This document shows positions 1-9,001 of a stretch of DNA of 64,000 bases, piece after piece (the first letter of the stretch is position 1; every line of letters begins with the position of its first letter). The translations under genes and the position numbers were made by a program. The notes under the pieces were generated by a model. That model was not told the origin of the DNA. It searched no databases and worked only from the letters and a program-made list of their open reading frames with translations. This DNA is from Pseudanabaena sp. (GTDB lineage Bacteria > Cyanobacteriota > Cyanobacteriia > Pseudanabaenales > Pseudanabaenaceae), in contig QBLS01000001.1 in the NCBI GenBank assembly GCA_003249015.1, positions 124,001 through 188,000 on the forward strand, written 5' to 3'.

Positions 1-1
1 G

Positions 2-1471
2 CTATTTCAAGCGAAGAAAGAATTTGAAGGTGGACATAGTCCCGAAAAAGTCGCCGAGATTGCTGACTGGACAAAGGGTTGGGAATACCGCGAAAAGAAT
101 TTCGCCCGTGAAGCCCTCACTGTCAATCCTGCTAAAGCTTGTCAACCCCTTGGAGCCATCCTTGCAGCAGTTGGTTTTGAAGCTACATTACCCTTCGTTC
201 ATGGTTCTCAAGGCTGTGTTTCCTATTTCCGCAGCCACTTTACGCGCCACTTCAAAGAGCCATTCTCAGCAGTATCCTCTTCGATGACCGAAGATGCAGC
301 AGTTTTTGGTGGACAATTGAATATGATTGAAGGCTTGGCAACTTCCTACAATCTCTATAAGCCCAAGATGATTGCAGTCTGCACAACCTGTATGGCAGAG
401 GTAATCGGTGATGACTTACAAGCATTCATCACCAATGCTAAGGCAGCCAATTCAGTTCCTCAAACTTTCCCAGTTCCCTACGCCCATACCCCCAGTTTTG
501 TTGGTTCTCACATCACGGGCTATGACAACATGATCAAGGGTATTCTCTCGAACCTGACCGCAGGCAAAAAGCAAGAAACCACCAACGGCAAGATTAACTT
601 CATCCCAGGGTTTGAAACCTACATTGGCAACCTGCGCGAAATCAAGCGCTATGCTGATTTGATGGATGTTAACTACACCTTGCTTGCGGATAACTCTGAA
701 TACTTAGATTCACCTAATACTGGTGAATACCAAATGTATCCTGGTGGAACCAAGCTAGAGGATGCTGCTGATTCAATCAATGCTGAAGCCACGATCGCAT
801 TCCAGTCCTACGCCACCACCAAGACCAGAGAATACATCGAATCTGAGTGGAATCAAAAGACCTATGTAAGCCGTCCTGTTGGTATTCGTGGCACTGATGA
901 ATTCTTGATGAAGCTTTCGGCTCTAACTGGCAAGCCCATTCCTAAGGAATTGGAAGAAGAAAGAGGTCGCGCCGTTGATGCTCTGACCGATTCTCAAGCA
1001 TGGTTGCATGGCAAGCGCATTGCCCTCTATGGTGATCCTGACTTGGTAATTGGTTTAGTTCAGTTCCTCTTGGAAGTTGGCGCAGAACCAATTCATATTC
1101 TCGTCAGCAACAGCAATGCTAACTTTGAAGGCGAATTACGCGCTCTGCTTGATTCGAGTCCCTTCGGTCAGAATGCCACGATTTGGGGTGGTAAGGATCT
1201 GTGGCACTTGCGATCGCTCCTCTTCACCGAGCCAGTAGATCTCTTGATTGGCAACTCCTACGGTAAGTACCTATGGCGCGATACCAAAACTCCTTTGGTA
1301 TGCATTGGCTATCCTATCTTCGATCGCCATCACCTCCACCGCTACTCTACCTACGGCTATCAAGGCGCAATCAATCTACTCAACTGGATTGTGAATACGC
1401 TCCTCGATGAACTCGATCGCAACACGATCATTCCATCAAAGACCGACATTTCCTACGACTTGATTCGTTAG
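2..1471 (+). CDS. nifK: Nitrogenase MoFe protein beta chain (5' end missing)
   Basis: This is the beta subunit of dinitrogenase, which with NifD carries the P-cluster and FeMo-co and reduces N2. The reading frame is open from base 2 and gives about 489 residues, so roughly 20 N-terminal residues lie outside the window. The P-cluster cysteine contexts are all visible: KACQPLGAI near residue 46, HGSQGCVSYFRSHF near 71 and CTTCMAEVIGDD near 130. These correspond to the three NifK cysteines known from Azotobacter. A later ATG at 284 lies inside the conserved region and is not the start. nifV, nifZ and nifT follow on the same strand. Identification is secure. Confidence 0.97.
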   Translation, partial: LFQAKKEFEGGHSPEKVAEIADWTKGWEYREKNFAREALTVNPAKACQPLGAILAAVGFEATLPFVHGSQGCVSYFRSHFTRHFKEPFSAVSSSMTEDAAVFGGQLNMIEGLATSYNLYKPKMIAVCTTCMAEVIGDDLQAFITNAKAANSVPQTFPVPYAHTPSFVGSHITGYDNMIKGILSNLTAGKKQETTNGKINFIPGFETYIGNLREIKRYADLMDVNYTLLADNSEYLDSPNTGEYQMYPGGTKLEDAADSINAEATIAFQSYATTKTREYIESEWNQKTYVSRPVGIRGTDEFLMKLSALTGKPIPKELEEERGRAVDALTDSQAWLHGKRIALYGDPDLVIGLVQFLLEVGAEPIHILVSNSNANFEGELRALLDSSPFGQNATIWGGKDLWHLRSLLFTEPVDLLIGNSYGKYLWRDTKTPLVCIGYPIFDRHHLHRYSTYGYQGAINLLNWIVNTLLDELDRNTIIPSKTDISYDLIR

Positions 1472-1477
1472 ATTTAT

Positions 1478-1588
1478 GATCCCCCCTAACCCTCCTTATA
1501 AAGGGGGGAAAAGAGTTTAGCTCAAAGATTCCCTTTGTAAGAATTAAATTCATTAAAGCCCCCCTTTGCAAGGGGGGTAGGGGGGATC
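1478..1588. repeat. Inverted repeat between nifK and nifV
   Basis: The outer arms read GATCCCCCCTA and TAGGGGGGATC, with internal CCCCCC/GGGGGG pairs that can fold further. It fills most of the nifK-nifV spacer. This type of C-run/G-run intergenic palindrome is common in filamentous cyanobacteria. It may end or partly stop nifK transcription, but that is inference. Confidence 0.8.
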
Positions 1589-1675
1589 TAAACCCAAAAA
1601 CATAGACAGATTCATTCACATTGCTTATTTGACAAACGCAATCACAGCAGAAAGTACAGCAAGAGGAGGACGATC

Positions 1676-2806
1676 ATGCTTGACATTCAAATTAACGATA
1701 CAACCTTGAGAGATGGCGAACAGGCTGCTGGTGTAGCGTTTAGCATTGAAGAGAAAATCGAAATCGCCAAATTCCTCGATCGCATTGGCGTACAAGAATT
1801 AGAAGTTGGCATTCCTGCTATGGGTGGGGCAGAAACCGAAGCGATCGCCGCCATTAATAACTTAGGACTAAAAGCAAAATTACTTGGCTGGAACCGTGCT
1901 GCAATTTCTGATATTCAAGCTTCCATCGCCTGTGGATTAAAGCGTGTCCATATTTCTGTACCTGTCTCTGATGTGCAGATTGGGCTGATGGCTGACGGCA
2001 AGAGGGAAACTGTACTAACTCGTCTGCAAGAAAGTATTACCTACGCTCGCGATCGCGGTTTATATGTGTCCGTCGGTGGTGCTGATGCCTCCAGAGCCGA
2101 CGATCATTTTCTACTAGAAGTAGCAACTTCAGCAGAACGATGGGGTGCTTCCCGCTTCCGTTTTTGCGATACCGTCGGCATTCTCGATCCATTTAATACC
2201 TATCGCAAGATTAAATTACTGGTCAATGCGCTCTCAATTCCCGTCGAGATGCACACCCATAATGATCTCGGCATGGCTACCGCTAATGCTCTAGCAGGTG
2301 TTCAAGCAGGAGCGCGATCGCTAAATACTACAGTGAACGGTTTAGGCGAAAGGGCAGGCAATGCGGCTCTAGAAGAAGTGGTGATGGCGCTCAAACAAAT
2401 TCATGGCATCGATTTGGGCATTGAAACCCGTTGCTTCTGGGAACTCTCGCAATTAGTTGCCTCAGCTTCGCAAAATCCCGTGCCACCTTGGAAAGCGATC
2501 GTCGGTAGCAATGCCTTTAGCCATGAATCAGGTATCCACGCCGCAGGAGTTCTCCAAAATCCCAGTAGCTACGAGCCGTTTAATCCCGATGAAGTGGGCG
2601 CGAAGCGCCATCTTGTCGCTGGCAAACATTCAGGTCGCCATCTCATCGCTAATTTACTCCAGCAGCAGGGTGTCGATCTTGCAAAGGAGAAAGCACAAGC
2701 AGTTTTAGATGCTGTGCGTCAGCGATCGCTACAAGTCAAGCGAGGTCTCACTTCCGACGAATTGATTAACCTCGTTCAAATAGGAAGATTTGCTCATGCT
2801 GTATAA
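1676..2806 (+). CDS. nifV: Homocitrate synthase
   Basis: NifV condenses acetyl-CoA with 2-oxoglutarate to give homocitrate, the organic ligand of FeMo-co. The 376-residue length is normal. The N-terminus shows the DRE-TIM motif of the isopropylmalate/homocitrate synthase family (NDTTLRDGEQAAGVAF, residues 7-22). HTHNDLGMATANALAG carries the metal-binding His-x-His, and the SHESGIHAAG helix is near residue 283. A strong AGGAGG ribosome binding site lies about 6 nt before the ATG. The 3' end overlaps nifZ by 11 nt, which suggests coupled translation. Confidence 0.96.
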   Translation: MLDIQINDTTLRDGEQAAGVAFSIEEKIEIAKFLDRIGVQELEVGIPAMGGAETEAIAAINNLGLKAKLLGWNRAAISDIQASIACGLKRVHISVPVSDVQIGLMADGKRETVLTRLQESITYARDRGLYVSVGGADASRADDHFLLEVATSAERWGASRFRFCDTVGILDPFNTYRKIKLLVNALSIPVEMHTHNDLGMATANALAGVQAGARSLNTTVNGLGERAGNAALEEVVMALKQIHGIDLGIETRCFWELSQLVASASQNPVPPWKAIVGSNAFSHESGIHAAGVLQNPSSYEPFNPDEVGAKRHLVAGKHSGRHLIANLLQQQGVDLAKEKAQAVLDAVRQRSLQVKRGLTSDELINLVQIGRFAHAV

Positions 2807-3053
2807 CGATGTGGAACTTGACAGTCCTCCAACCTTCGAGATTGGCGAAAAGGTCAGAATTAAGAAGTTAATTCGCAATGATGGCACTTTCCCAGGAAAG
2901 GAGATTGGCGAAACTCTTGCTAAGAAAGGAGAAGTTGGCTATGTGGTAAATATTGGAACTTTCCTTCAAAGTTCTTATATATATTCTGTCCACTTTCTTT
3001 ATACAGGACATATCATCGGCTGTCGTCAAAAGGAACTAGAAATTGTCGAATAA
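2796..3053 (+). CDS. nifZ: NifZ, P-cluster maturation protein
   Basis: NifZ assists formation of the second P-cluster of the MoFe protein. The 85-residue product has the NifZ core, with FEIGEKVRIKKLIRNDGTF at the start and YSVHFLYTGHIIGCRQKELE at the end. I chose the ATG at 2796, preceded by AGGAAG, over the upstream in-frame TTG at 2790. The ATG lies inside the end of nifV, so the two genes overlap by 11 nt. A 52-bp perfect palindrome separates it from nifT. Confidence 0.9.
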   Translation: MLYNDVELDSPPTFEIGEKVRIKKLIRNDGTFPGKEIGETLAKKGEVGYVVNIGTFLQSSYIYSVHFLYTGHIIGCRQKELEIVE

Positions 3054-3071
3054 TGTTGAACTTATGCAGAA

Positions 3072-3123
3072 GAACATTGCATTGTAGGGGCAATTCATGA
3101 ATTGCCCCTACAATGCAATGTTC
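3072..3123. repeat. Perfect 52-bp palindrome between nifZ and nifT
   Basis: Two 26-base arms are exact reverse complements with no loop bases. The arms begin GAACATTGCATTGTAGGGG, and the inner part GGGGCAATTC/GAATTGCCCC is GC-rich. In RNA it would form a very stable hairpin inside the nifVZT transcript. It could be an inserted palindromic repeat or a processing/attenuation site. Confidence 0.9.
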
Positions 3124-3163
3124 AAAGTATCCATTTGTCTTACGAATCATCAAGGAAAATCTC

Positions 3164-3367
3164 ATGAAAGTCATGCTACGTCGGAATAACATCGGTCATC
3201 TTGTGGTTTATGTTGCTAAAAAAGATTTGGAGGAGGAAGTTGTCAAAGAAGAACAAACCACTGATGGCAAGGTGATGACGCTAGCAAACGGGTGGGAACT
3301 TGCCTTTGGCAATCTAGAGGAACCACTAAATTTGCCAAAAACCTTTGAAGCTAGAAGAATTGCTTAA
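3164..3367 (+). CDS. nifT: NifT/FixU family protein
   Basis: This is a small protein of nif operons whose role is still unclear. The 67 residues contain the family pattern: MKVMLRRN at the start, a central KKDLEEEVV, and NGWELAFGNLEEP before the C-terminus. An upstream in-frame ATG at 3113 lies inside the palindrome and is not credible. The ATG at 3164 follows AAGGA at a good distance. It is the last gene of the nifK-V-Z-T row seen here. Confidence 0.9.
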   Translation: MKVMLRRNNIGHLVVYVAKKDLEEEVVKEEQTTDGKVMTLANGWELAFGNLEEPLNLPKTFEARRIA

Positions 3368-3428
3368 TAGGAATTATTTAAAACTATTATGAAACTAACA
3401 TAAATCTGCTTTGTTTTTTAGAGTTCGA

Positions 3429-4859
3429 TTATTTGCGCTCTATCAAACTTCGTGTCATATCCTCAATGATATCTTTTCCCAAAGTAAACCCATTGAATAT
3501 TTCAAATAAAGGTTGTACAGCTTCTTGCACATAATTTGACACGTTTGAAATAGGTGTATCAAGAGGTACATTAACAAAGGTAACACATTCATCTTCATAA
3601 GCCTTGCGATCTTGCAAACTTCCAAGACGCATCCAAAGATCGCTTTCTATGTGTGCCCAATAACTAAGTTTTCGGTCTTTTAGTTTAGTCCACTTGAAAG
3701 CAAAAGCGAGAGAAGTTTCTTCTGGCAAACAACCTAGTGCTTTTGCAAAGTGTATACCAACAGCAATTATCTCGGCTGTCAGCTTGATTGGGAAACCAAC
3801 ATCTAACTCTGTTAGTGCTTGAGGTCTTTTATCACTCTTTCCCTTATCATCCTTATATGCACGACTCAGAAAAAACTTTCCTTGAGGAGAAAGTCGCATA
3901 AATTCAATATTATCAAACCTGTCAGATTGAAGATCTATAAATAATGCCTCCCATCCTCCGTCAGTTGGATAAGGTTTATATTTTTCATGGATGGATCGTC
4001 TGCTATCTAACCATACTGGCCAACCAGTATAATTTGGATTACTAGAATTCAGCAAATTAAGAAACTCATCATTAGGTCCATGAGGTGGCACTGTACCCTG
4101 CAAAATTAACCCTACCTCCGATACACCATGTTCGGGTAAATTATGAACGTTTTGCTTTTTCAAGCTCTGTTCATAGTGTTGCTCGCTCTCTTGAAGATAC
4201 TCTCTCAGTAAGTCCTTGTTTGACATTTCAGGTTTAATACTTCCAGTAATTGCAGTGGCTAAAATATTTACTTGATCTGAGCTTATCCCATTAAGCTGTC
4301 TTCTTATAAAACGACCAATATCCGCTTCACGATTATCAAAACAAATTTCCATAAGTCTAGACCAATCTTTTGATTTTGCCTGTGTTGTGCTTGGAGTGTT
4401 GTTGGCATAAAGAGATCGCACATAGACAGTATCTTCACAGAGAAAAGGTTTTTTTGGATCATCTGATGGAAGACTTGACTTTACAACTACAGGAGTTTTA
4501 ACACCAGTAGGAATAACGATTACAGGAAACTCTTGACCATCTCGTTGTGGGAAATCTATATTGATTTCAAAAAGCTCAGAAGAGTACTTAGATATAGCTC
4601 CTTGAATTTTGTCAATATTAAACATTTGCCTCACATTATTTGGCTTATTTGGCGCATTATCAAGAATTGGCTCTAAAGTTTTGTCGTCAAAGCCAATTAC
4701 AATGTAACCACCATTGTTATTACGCATAGCAAGGGCAGTTTTGATGATTTTTGCCTTGCCATCAGGATGATCAGGATTAATCCATGCTTTTATCTCTACA
4801 GCAAGGCTTTCTTGAAGATGTTGGATTAACTCTTGTGTTCGTTCAGAACTGGCTTCCAT
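3429..4859 (-). CDS. AlbA_2 (Schlafen-type) domain protein
   Basis: The N-terminal ~150 residues match the AlbA_2 (formerly divergent AAA-4) putative nucleic-acid-binding domain. Visible are an EIKAW segment near residue 22, RNNNGGYIVIGFDD near 47-60, and FPVIVIPTG...PVVVK with YVRSLYANNTPS near 112-158. The remaining ~300 residues have no motif I recognise. The 476-residue gene stands alone, convergent with nifT. Such proteins often act as regulators or as parts of defence systems, but nothing here fixes the role. Confidence 0.65.
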   Translation of the reverse strand: MEASSERTQELIQHLQESLAVEIKAWINPDHPDGKAKIIKTALAMRNNNGGYIVIGFDDKTLEPILDNAPNKPNNVRQMFNIDKIQGAISKYSSELFEINIDFPQRDGQEFPVIVIPTGVKTPVVVKSSLPSDDPKKPFLCEDTVYVRSLYANNTPSTTQAKSKDWSRLMEICFDNREADIGRFIRRQLNGISSDQVNILATAITGSIKPEMSNKDLLREYLQESEQHYEQSLKKQNVHNLPEHGVSEVGLILQGTVPPHGPNDEFLNLLNSSNPNYTGWPVWLDSRRSIHEKYKPYPTDGGWEALFIDLQSDRFDNIEFMRLSPQGKFFLSRAYKDDKGKSDKRPQALTELDVGFPIKLTAEIIAVGIHFAKALGCLPEETSLAFAFKWTKLKDRKLSYWAHIESDLWMRLGSLQDRKAYEDECVTFVNVPLDTPISNVSNYVQEAVQPLFEIFNGFTLGKDIIEDMTRSLIERK

Positions 4860-5057
4860 AAATTGAAATAGCTTGATTTAGAATTGATTATAGCTTGATC
4901 AACAAATAGTATGGGTAAACTTCATCTCTACCTTACTCCCTTAAGACTTTTACCGCGATTATTTTTGTCCACAAGGCTCTGTTAACGATCGCGCTTTATG
5001 ATGACAAAAGGCTGTAAAGGAAAAAGTCTTTATGGACAATAAGGATAATCAGAAATA

Positions 5058-5204
5058 CTAACTCCTTATGCTACAGAATTTCGATACCCAAGCGATGTAA
5101 TGCAACCAACCTCAGAAGAATTAGAAGATGCATTAATTAAAGCAGAAGAGCTTTTCGACTTTGTTGTTTCTGTGCTACCTGATGAAATTAAAACATCATT
5201 ATGA
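5058..5204 (+). pseudogene. C-terminal remnant of a HEPN-domain protein
   Basis: A 48-codon open stretch reads LTPYATEFRYPSDVM, then a helix SEELEDALIKAEELFDFV, then stop. This is the C-terminal pattern of HEPN-domain toxins of the MNT/HEPN type, where YA-x-EFRYP and the final helix are typical. No upstream N-terminal half with the catalytic R-x4-6-H motif is visible, so this looks like a decayed gene. The spacer 4860-5057 before it holds nothing else I can support. Confidence 0.6.
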
Positions 5205-5206
5205 AG

Positions 5207-5230
5207 AAACCCATACTGGGTTTTGTTTTT
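5207..5230 (+). terminator. Rho-independent terminator after the HEPN remnant
   Basis: AAACCCA-TAC-TGGGTTT forms a 7-bp hairpin followed by TGTTTTT. It starts 2 nt after the remnant's stop codon, which supports this being the true end of a former gene. Confidence 0.65.
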
Positions 5231-5231
5231 A

Positions 5232-5265
5232 ATCCACGAAAAGTGTGACTACACTTTTCGTGGAT
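5232..5265. repeat. Perfect hairpin, 15-bp arms
   Basis: ATCCACGAAAAGTGT and its reverse complement are separated by GACT. A related hairpin (CACAAAAGTGTG...CACACTTTCGTG) occurs at 56891-56918, so this is a small dispersed family. Confidence 0.75.
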
Positions 5266-5283
5266 CGGTATTAGAGTAACAAG

Positions 5284-5306
5284 CTTGGGCTACGCGCTAG
5301 CCCAAG
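5284..5306 (-). terminator. Hairpin at the adhE 3' end
   Basis: CTTGGGCTA-CGCGC-TAGCCCAAG forms a 9-bp stem just beyond the adhE stop codon on the minus strand. It lacks a clear T-run, so it may be a repeat rather than a true terminator. Confidence 0.5.
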
Positions 5307-5316
5307 TTCTTTGACT

Positions 5317-7917
5317 CTATCCGTATGCTTTAAGCATCAGCTCCTTCAAATCTGCAATCAAGGGATAACGAGGATTTGCGCCCGTACATTGATCATCAAA
5401 GGCTTGTTCAGCCATCATTTCCAAGTGTGACATGAATACCTCTCCGCTTGTACCCTGCTCGATTAAGGCATCCTTAATCGTGGCAGGAATATCCACTTGA
5501 CGCTTGAGAGCTTCCACCGCCGCAATTAACAGTTCCACCTTCTCATCATCCGTATCGCCGCCAAGATGCAGATAATTGGCAATCTGAGCATAGCGCCACT
5601 TACTATTGGGATATTTATTTTGAGAGAAAGTGGCTTGCTTAAAGGGAACATCGGTGGCGTTGTAACGGATCACATGGGTAATCATCAGCGCATTGGCGAG
5701 TCCATGGGCGATGTGACATGTGCCACCTAACTGGTGCGCGATCGAGTGGCAGATACCTAAGAAAGCATTAGCAAAAGCCATCCCTGCGATCGTAGCAGCA
5801 TAATGTACTTTCTCTCTTGCTTTGGGATCTTTTGCACCGTTGGTATAGGCGCTAGGTAGATACTTAAACAAAAGCCGAATCGCTTCAAGGGCTAGTCCGT
5901 TGGTATATTCCGAGGCGAGAACAGAGACGTAGGCTTCGATCGCATGGGTGAGGGCATCAATGCCACCATAGGCAGTGAGTCGCTTAGGAATATTCATCGT
6001 CAATTCGGGATCAACGATCGCAATATTTGGGGTCAGCGCATAGTCGGCAAGGGGATATTTAATATGCGTCTTCTCATCAGTGACCACGGCAAAGGGAGTG
6101 ACTTCAGAGCCAGTACCTGAAGTAGTGGGGATCGATACCATGATTGCCTTTGCGCCCAAGGGAGGCAGGTCATAAACACGCTTACGAATATCCATAAACC
6201 GCATCGCGATCCCTTCAAATTCGATATCGGGATGCTCGTACATCAACCACATGATTTTGGCAGCATCCATCGGCGAACCACCACCAAAGGCAATGATTAC
6301 ATCAGGATGGAAACTATTGCAAATGTCTAAACCTTTGCGAACAGTAGCAAGGGAAGGATCGGGTTCGACATCATAGAAAGTGTAATGGGCAACGCCAATC
6401 TCTTCGAGGCTGTCGGTAACTTCCTTAGTCATGCCCAGTTCAAACAAAGGGCGATCGGTGACGATCAGAGCGCGTTTGCGATCCTTGAGGTCACGCAGAG
6501 CCACAGGCAAACATCCCGCTTTGAAATAGATTTTAGGTGGAATACGGAACCACAACATATTTTCGCGACGTTCAGCAGCGGTTTTGATATTCAACAAATG
6601 CTGTGGCGTGACGTTTGCCGAGATCGAGTTGCCACCCCAAGAGCCGCAACCAAGGGTCAACGAAGGATCGAGACGGAAGTTATAGAGATCGCCGATCGCT
6701 CCCTGAGAAGATGGCGTATTGATCAACATCCGCGAGGTTTCTAACTTGCTCTCAAAGTAACGAATATGCTTCTGGTTATTAGGTGCAGTGTAGAGCGATG
6801 AAGTATGTCCATGCCCACCAAAAAGCACTAACTCTTCGGCTTTATCTACAGCAGTAAGGAAGTCCTTAGCGCGATACATCGCTAAGATTGGCGAAAGTTT
6901 CTCATAGGCAAAGGGTTCGCTCTTGTCGATCGCTTCCACTTCACCAATTAATACCCGCGTATTGTCGGGGATCGTAAATCCTGCGACTTCGGCGATCGCC
7001 GCTACCGACTGACCGACAATCGCCGCATTCAAACGTCCATCAGTAAGGATCACATTGCGAATTTTGTCACGTTCTTCAGCGTTAAGAAAATATGCACCAC
7101 GCTTAATAAATTCCTCGCGCACCGCATCATAAATCTCATCTACCACCACCACAGACTGCTCGGAAGCGCAGATAGTGCCATTATCAAAGGTCTTACTGAG
7201 AATAATCGAACTCACTGCCATCTGAAGATGGGCAGTTTCATCAATGATTGCAGGCGTATTCCCAGCTCCCACACCAATGGAGGGATGTCCCGAAGAATAA
7301 GCCGCCTTAACCATTCCAGGACCACCCGTCGCCAGAATCAATTTAATCGCGGGATGCTGCATGAGCGCTTGCGATAGTGGTACGGTTGGCTCATCGATCC
7401 AGCCGATAATATCCGCAGGCGCACCCGCCGCGATCGCTGCATTCAAAACAATCTCCGCCGCCTGTCTAGTGCAGTTCTTAGTCCGAGGATGGGGAGAAAA
7501 GATAATGCCATTGCGAGTTTTCAAGGCAATTAGTGATTTAAAAATTGTCGTGGAAGTAGGATTAGTCACGGGTACGATCCCCGCTAAAATGCCCACAGGT
7601 TCAGCAATACGCTCATAGCCAAAATGCTTGTCCGACTCGATCACACCACAAGTTTTATCATTCTTATACTTGTTGTAAATCATCTCTGACGCAAAGTGAT
7701 TCTTAATCGCCTTATCTTCAATCACACCCATTCCCGATTCTTGCACTGCTGCTTTCGCCAAGGGAATTCGCGCCGCGTTAGCCGCCAGAGCCGCTTTCTT
7801 GAAAATATAATCGATCTGTTCCTGCGGGAACGTGGCAAATTCCGCTTGAGCTTTCTTAACTCGCTCAATCAGTAATTCCAGTTCTTCAACATTTGTAACT
7901 TTATTCGCAACTAGCAT
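5317..7917 (-). CDS. adhE: Bifunctional aldehyde-alcohol dehydrogenase AdhE
   Basis: AdhE turns acetyl-CoA into acetaldehyde and then ethanol, reoxidising two NADH during fermentation. The N-terminal CoA-acylating aldehyde dehydrogenase (about 1-440) has the catalytic cysteine in DNGTICASEQS. The C-terminal iron alcohol dehydrogenase (about 455-866) has the NAD motif GGGSPMDAAK and the metal-ligand segments THAIEAY and CHSIAHQLGGTCHIAHG. The 866-residue length is normal. I chose the ATG at 7917, five bases after AGGAG, over the GTG at 7923, which overlaps that site. It is next to pflA, which suggests a dark, anoxic fermentation unit. Confidence 0.96.
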   Translation of the reverse strand: MLVANKVTNVEELELLIERVKKAQAEFATFPQEQIDYIFKKAALAANAARIPLAKAAVQESGMGVIEDKAIKNHFASEMIYNKYKNDKTCGVIESDKHFGYERIAEPVGILAGIVPVTNPTSTTIFKSLIALKTRNGIIFSPHPRTKNCTRQAAEIVLNAAIAAGAPADIIGWIDEPTVPLSQALMQHPAIKLILATGGPGMVKAAYSSGHPSIGVGAGNTPAIIDETAHLQMAVSSIILSKTFDNGTICASEQSVVVVDEIYDAVREEFIKRGAYFLNAEERDKIRNVILTDGRLNAAIVGQSVAAIAEVAGFTIPDNTRVLIGEVEAIDKSEPFAYEKLSPILAMYRAKDFLTAVDKAEELVLFGGHGHTSSLYTAPNNQKHIRYFESKLETSRMLINTPSSQGAIGDLYNFRLDPSLTLGCGSWGGNSISANVTPQHLLNIKTAAERRENMLWFRIPPKIYFKAGCLPVALRDLKDRKRALIVTDRPLFELGMTKEVTDSLEEIGVAHYTFYDVEPDPSLATVRKGLDICNSFHPDVIIAFGGGSPMDAAKIMWLMYEHPDIEFEGIAMRFMDIRKRVYDLPPLGAKAIMVSIPTTSGTGSEVTPFAVVTDEKTHIKYPLADYALTPNIAIVDPELTMNIPKRLTAYGGIDALTHAIEAYVSVLASEYTNGLALEAIRLLFKYLPSAYTNGAKDPKAREKVHYAATIAGMAFANAFLGICHSIAHQLGGTCHIAHGLANALMITHVIRYNATDVPFKQATFSQNKYPNSKWRYAQIANYLHLGGDTDDEKVELLIAAVEALKRQVDIPATIKDALIEQGTSGEVFMSHLEMMAEQAFDDQCTGANPRYPLIADLKELMLKAYG

Positions 7918-7943
7918 AATCACTCCTAATTTTAATTTCTTTG

Positions 7944-8057
7944 GCTGTTAAGTAGTTCAACATAATTAGAACCTAAAACCAGAGTTTGTTCCGCCCACTG
8001 CGCGGGCGGAACAAACTTTTTGGTTTTTAATTTACTTATGCCTAGCTACTTAACAGC
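7944..8057. mobile_element. MITE-like element, copy 1
   Basis: This 114-bp element has 12-bp perfect terminal inverted repeats (GCTGTTAAGTAG / CTACTTAACAGC) and the family core AACCTAAAACC...GGTTTTTAATTTAC. Inside is a GTTCCGCCC-GGGCGGAAC hairpin. It shares ends and core with copies at 11182, 39052 and, more distantly, 12011 and 42683. It has no coding capacity and lies between adhE and pflA. Confidence 0.8.
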
Positions 8058-8112
8058 TAGCTTGTAGTCGTACCAGAATCAAGAACTCTAAACTGATTAA
8101 CAATCCCAAAAA

Positions 8113-8142
8113 GCTAAGAGCAAATGGCTAACATCTCTTAGC
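8113..8142 (-). terminator. Rho-independent terminator of pflA
   Basis: Read on the minus strand, GCTAAGAG...CTCTTAGC forms an 8-bp stem followed directly by TTTTT, six bases after the pflA stop codon. Confidence 0.65.
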
Positions 8143-8148
8143 CCCTAC

Positions 8149-8892
8149 CTAAACCCCAACCGCACCAATCGCATTGATCCCACGCTGTTTAAAAATATCG
8201 ATTGCTTGCTGAACTAGCTCAGGCGATGCAGGGGGGGTATCGCGCAGCGTGTAAGGTAAGCCTAACTGTTCCCATTTATATTCTCCCATTTTATGAAATG
8301 GTAGTACTTCCAATCGCTCTACATTGGTAAGATTTGCCACAAAATCAGCGAGTTGATAGATGTTCTCAAGATCATCAGTGAGATGTGGCACTAACACAAA
8401 ACGAATCCAAACAGGCTTGTTAATATCACTAAGATACTTCGCCATCGCTAAAGTAGGTTCAATGGAAACATGGGTAACTTGATAGAATAAGTCAGGTTTG
8501 TAGGACTTAATATCTAAAAGAACTAGGTCTGCTTCCTCAAGAACTGATCTAGCGATATCGATTGCACAGTAACCAGAAGTATCAAGAGCAGTATGCAAGC
8601 CAATTTCATGGCAACGCCGAAAGATTTCTTTTGTAAATTCAGGTTGCATCAGTGGCTCACCACCACTAACGGTCACACCACCTTTACGAATGAAGGATTT
8701 ACATTTTTTGATCTCAGAAATTAAATAGTCAACGGTGACTTCTTTGCCATCATGGGCGTTGCGACAATCGGGATTGTGACAATAGAGGCAGCGCAGGGGG
8801 CAACCCTGAGTGAAGACAATAAATCTAATTCCAGGTCCATCGACCGTGCCGAAGGTTTCAATTGAATGGATGCGTCCAGTTTGAGAAGTCAT
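8149..8892 (-). CDS. pflA: Pyruvate formate-lyase activating enzyme
   Basis: This radical SAM enzyme installs the glycyl radical on pyruvate formate-lyase. Its 247 residues start with the PflA signature GRIHSIETFGTVDGPGIRF. The [4Fe-4S] motif CPLRCLYC is at about residues 31-38, and SAM-binding GGVTVSGGEPLMQP at about 75-88. The substrate gene pflB is not in the window, so it must be elsewhere or activation must target another glycyl radical enzyme. Adjacent, co-oriented adhE fits mixed-acid fermentation. Confidence 0.93.
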   Translation of the reverse strand: MTSQTGRIHSIETFGTVDGPGIRFIVFTQGCPLRCLYCHNPDCRNAHDGKEVTVDYLISEIKKCKSFIRKGGVTVSGGEPLMQPEFTKEIFRRCHEIGLHTALDTSGYCAIDIARSVLEEADLVLLDIKSYKPDLFYQVTHVSIEPTLAMAKYLSDINKPVWIRFVLVPHLTDDLENIYQLADFVANLTNVERLEVLPFHKMGEYKWEQLGLPYTLRDTPPASPELVQQAIDIFKQRGINAIGAVGV

Positions 8893-9001
8893 CAGAATTC
8901 TCAGAAATCTTACTTTCTATATCTTACTATGAAACTTAGAATTACATTCATTAAGAATTTTTGACTCAATCGTTCTCATTGCGAAGTTGGTTTGAAAAAA
9001 A

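Noticed and set aside
24-287. 87-codon plus-strand frame at the window start
   Set aside because: It is out of frame within nifK; the nifK frame is open through the same bases and encodes conserved P-cluster motifs.
6385-6744. 119-codon plus-strand frame inside adhE
   Set aside because: Antisense to a fully conserved stretch of adhE; a shadow frame.
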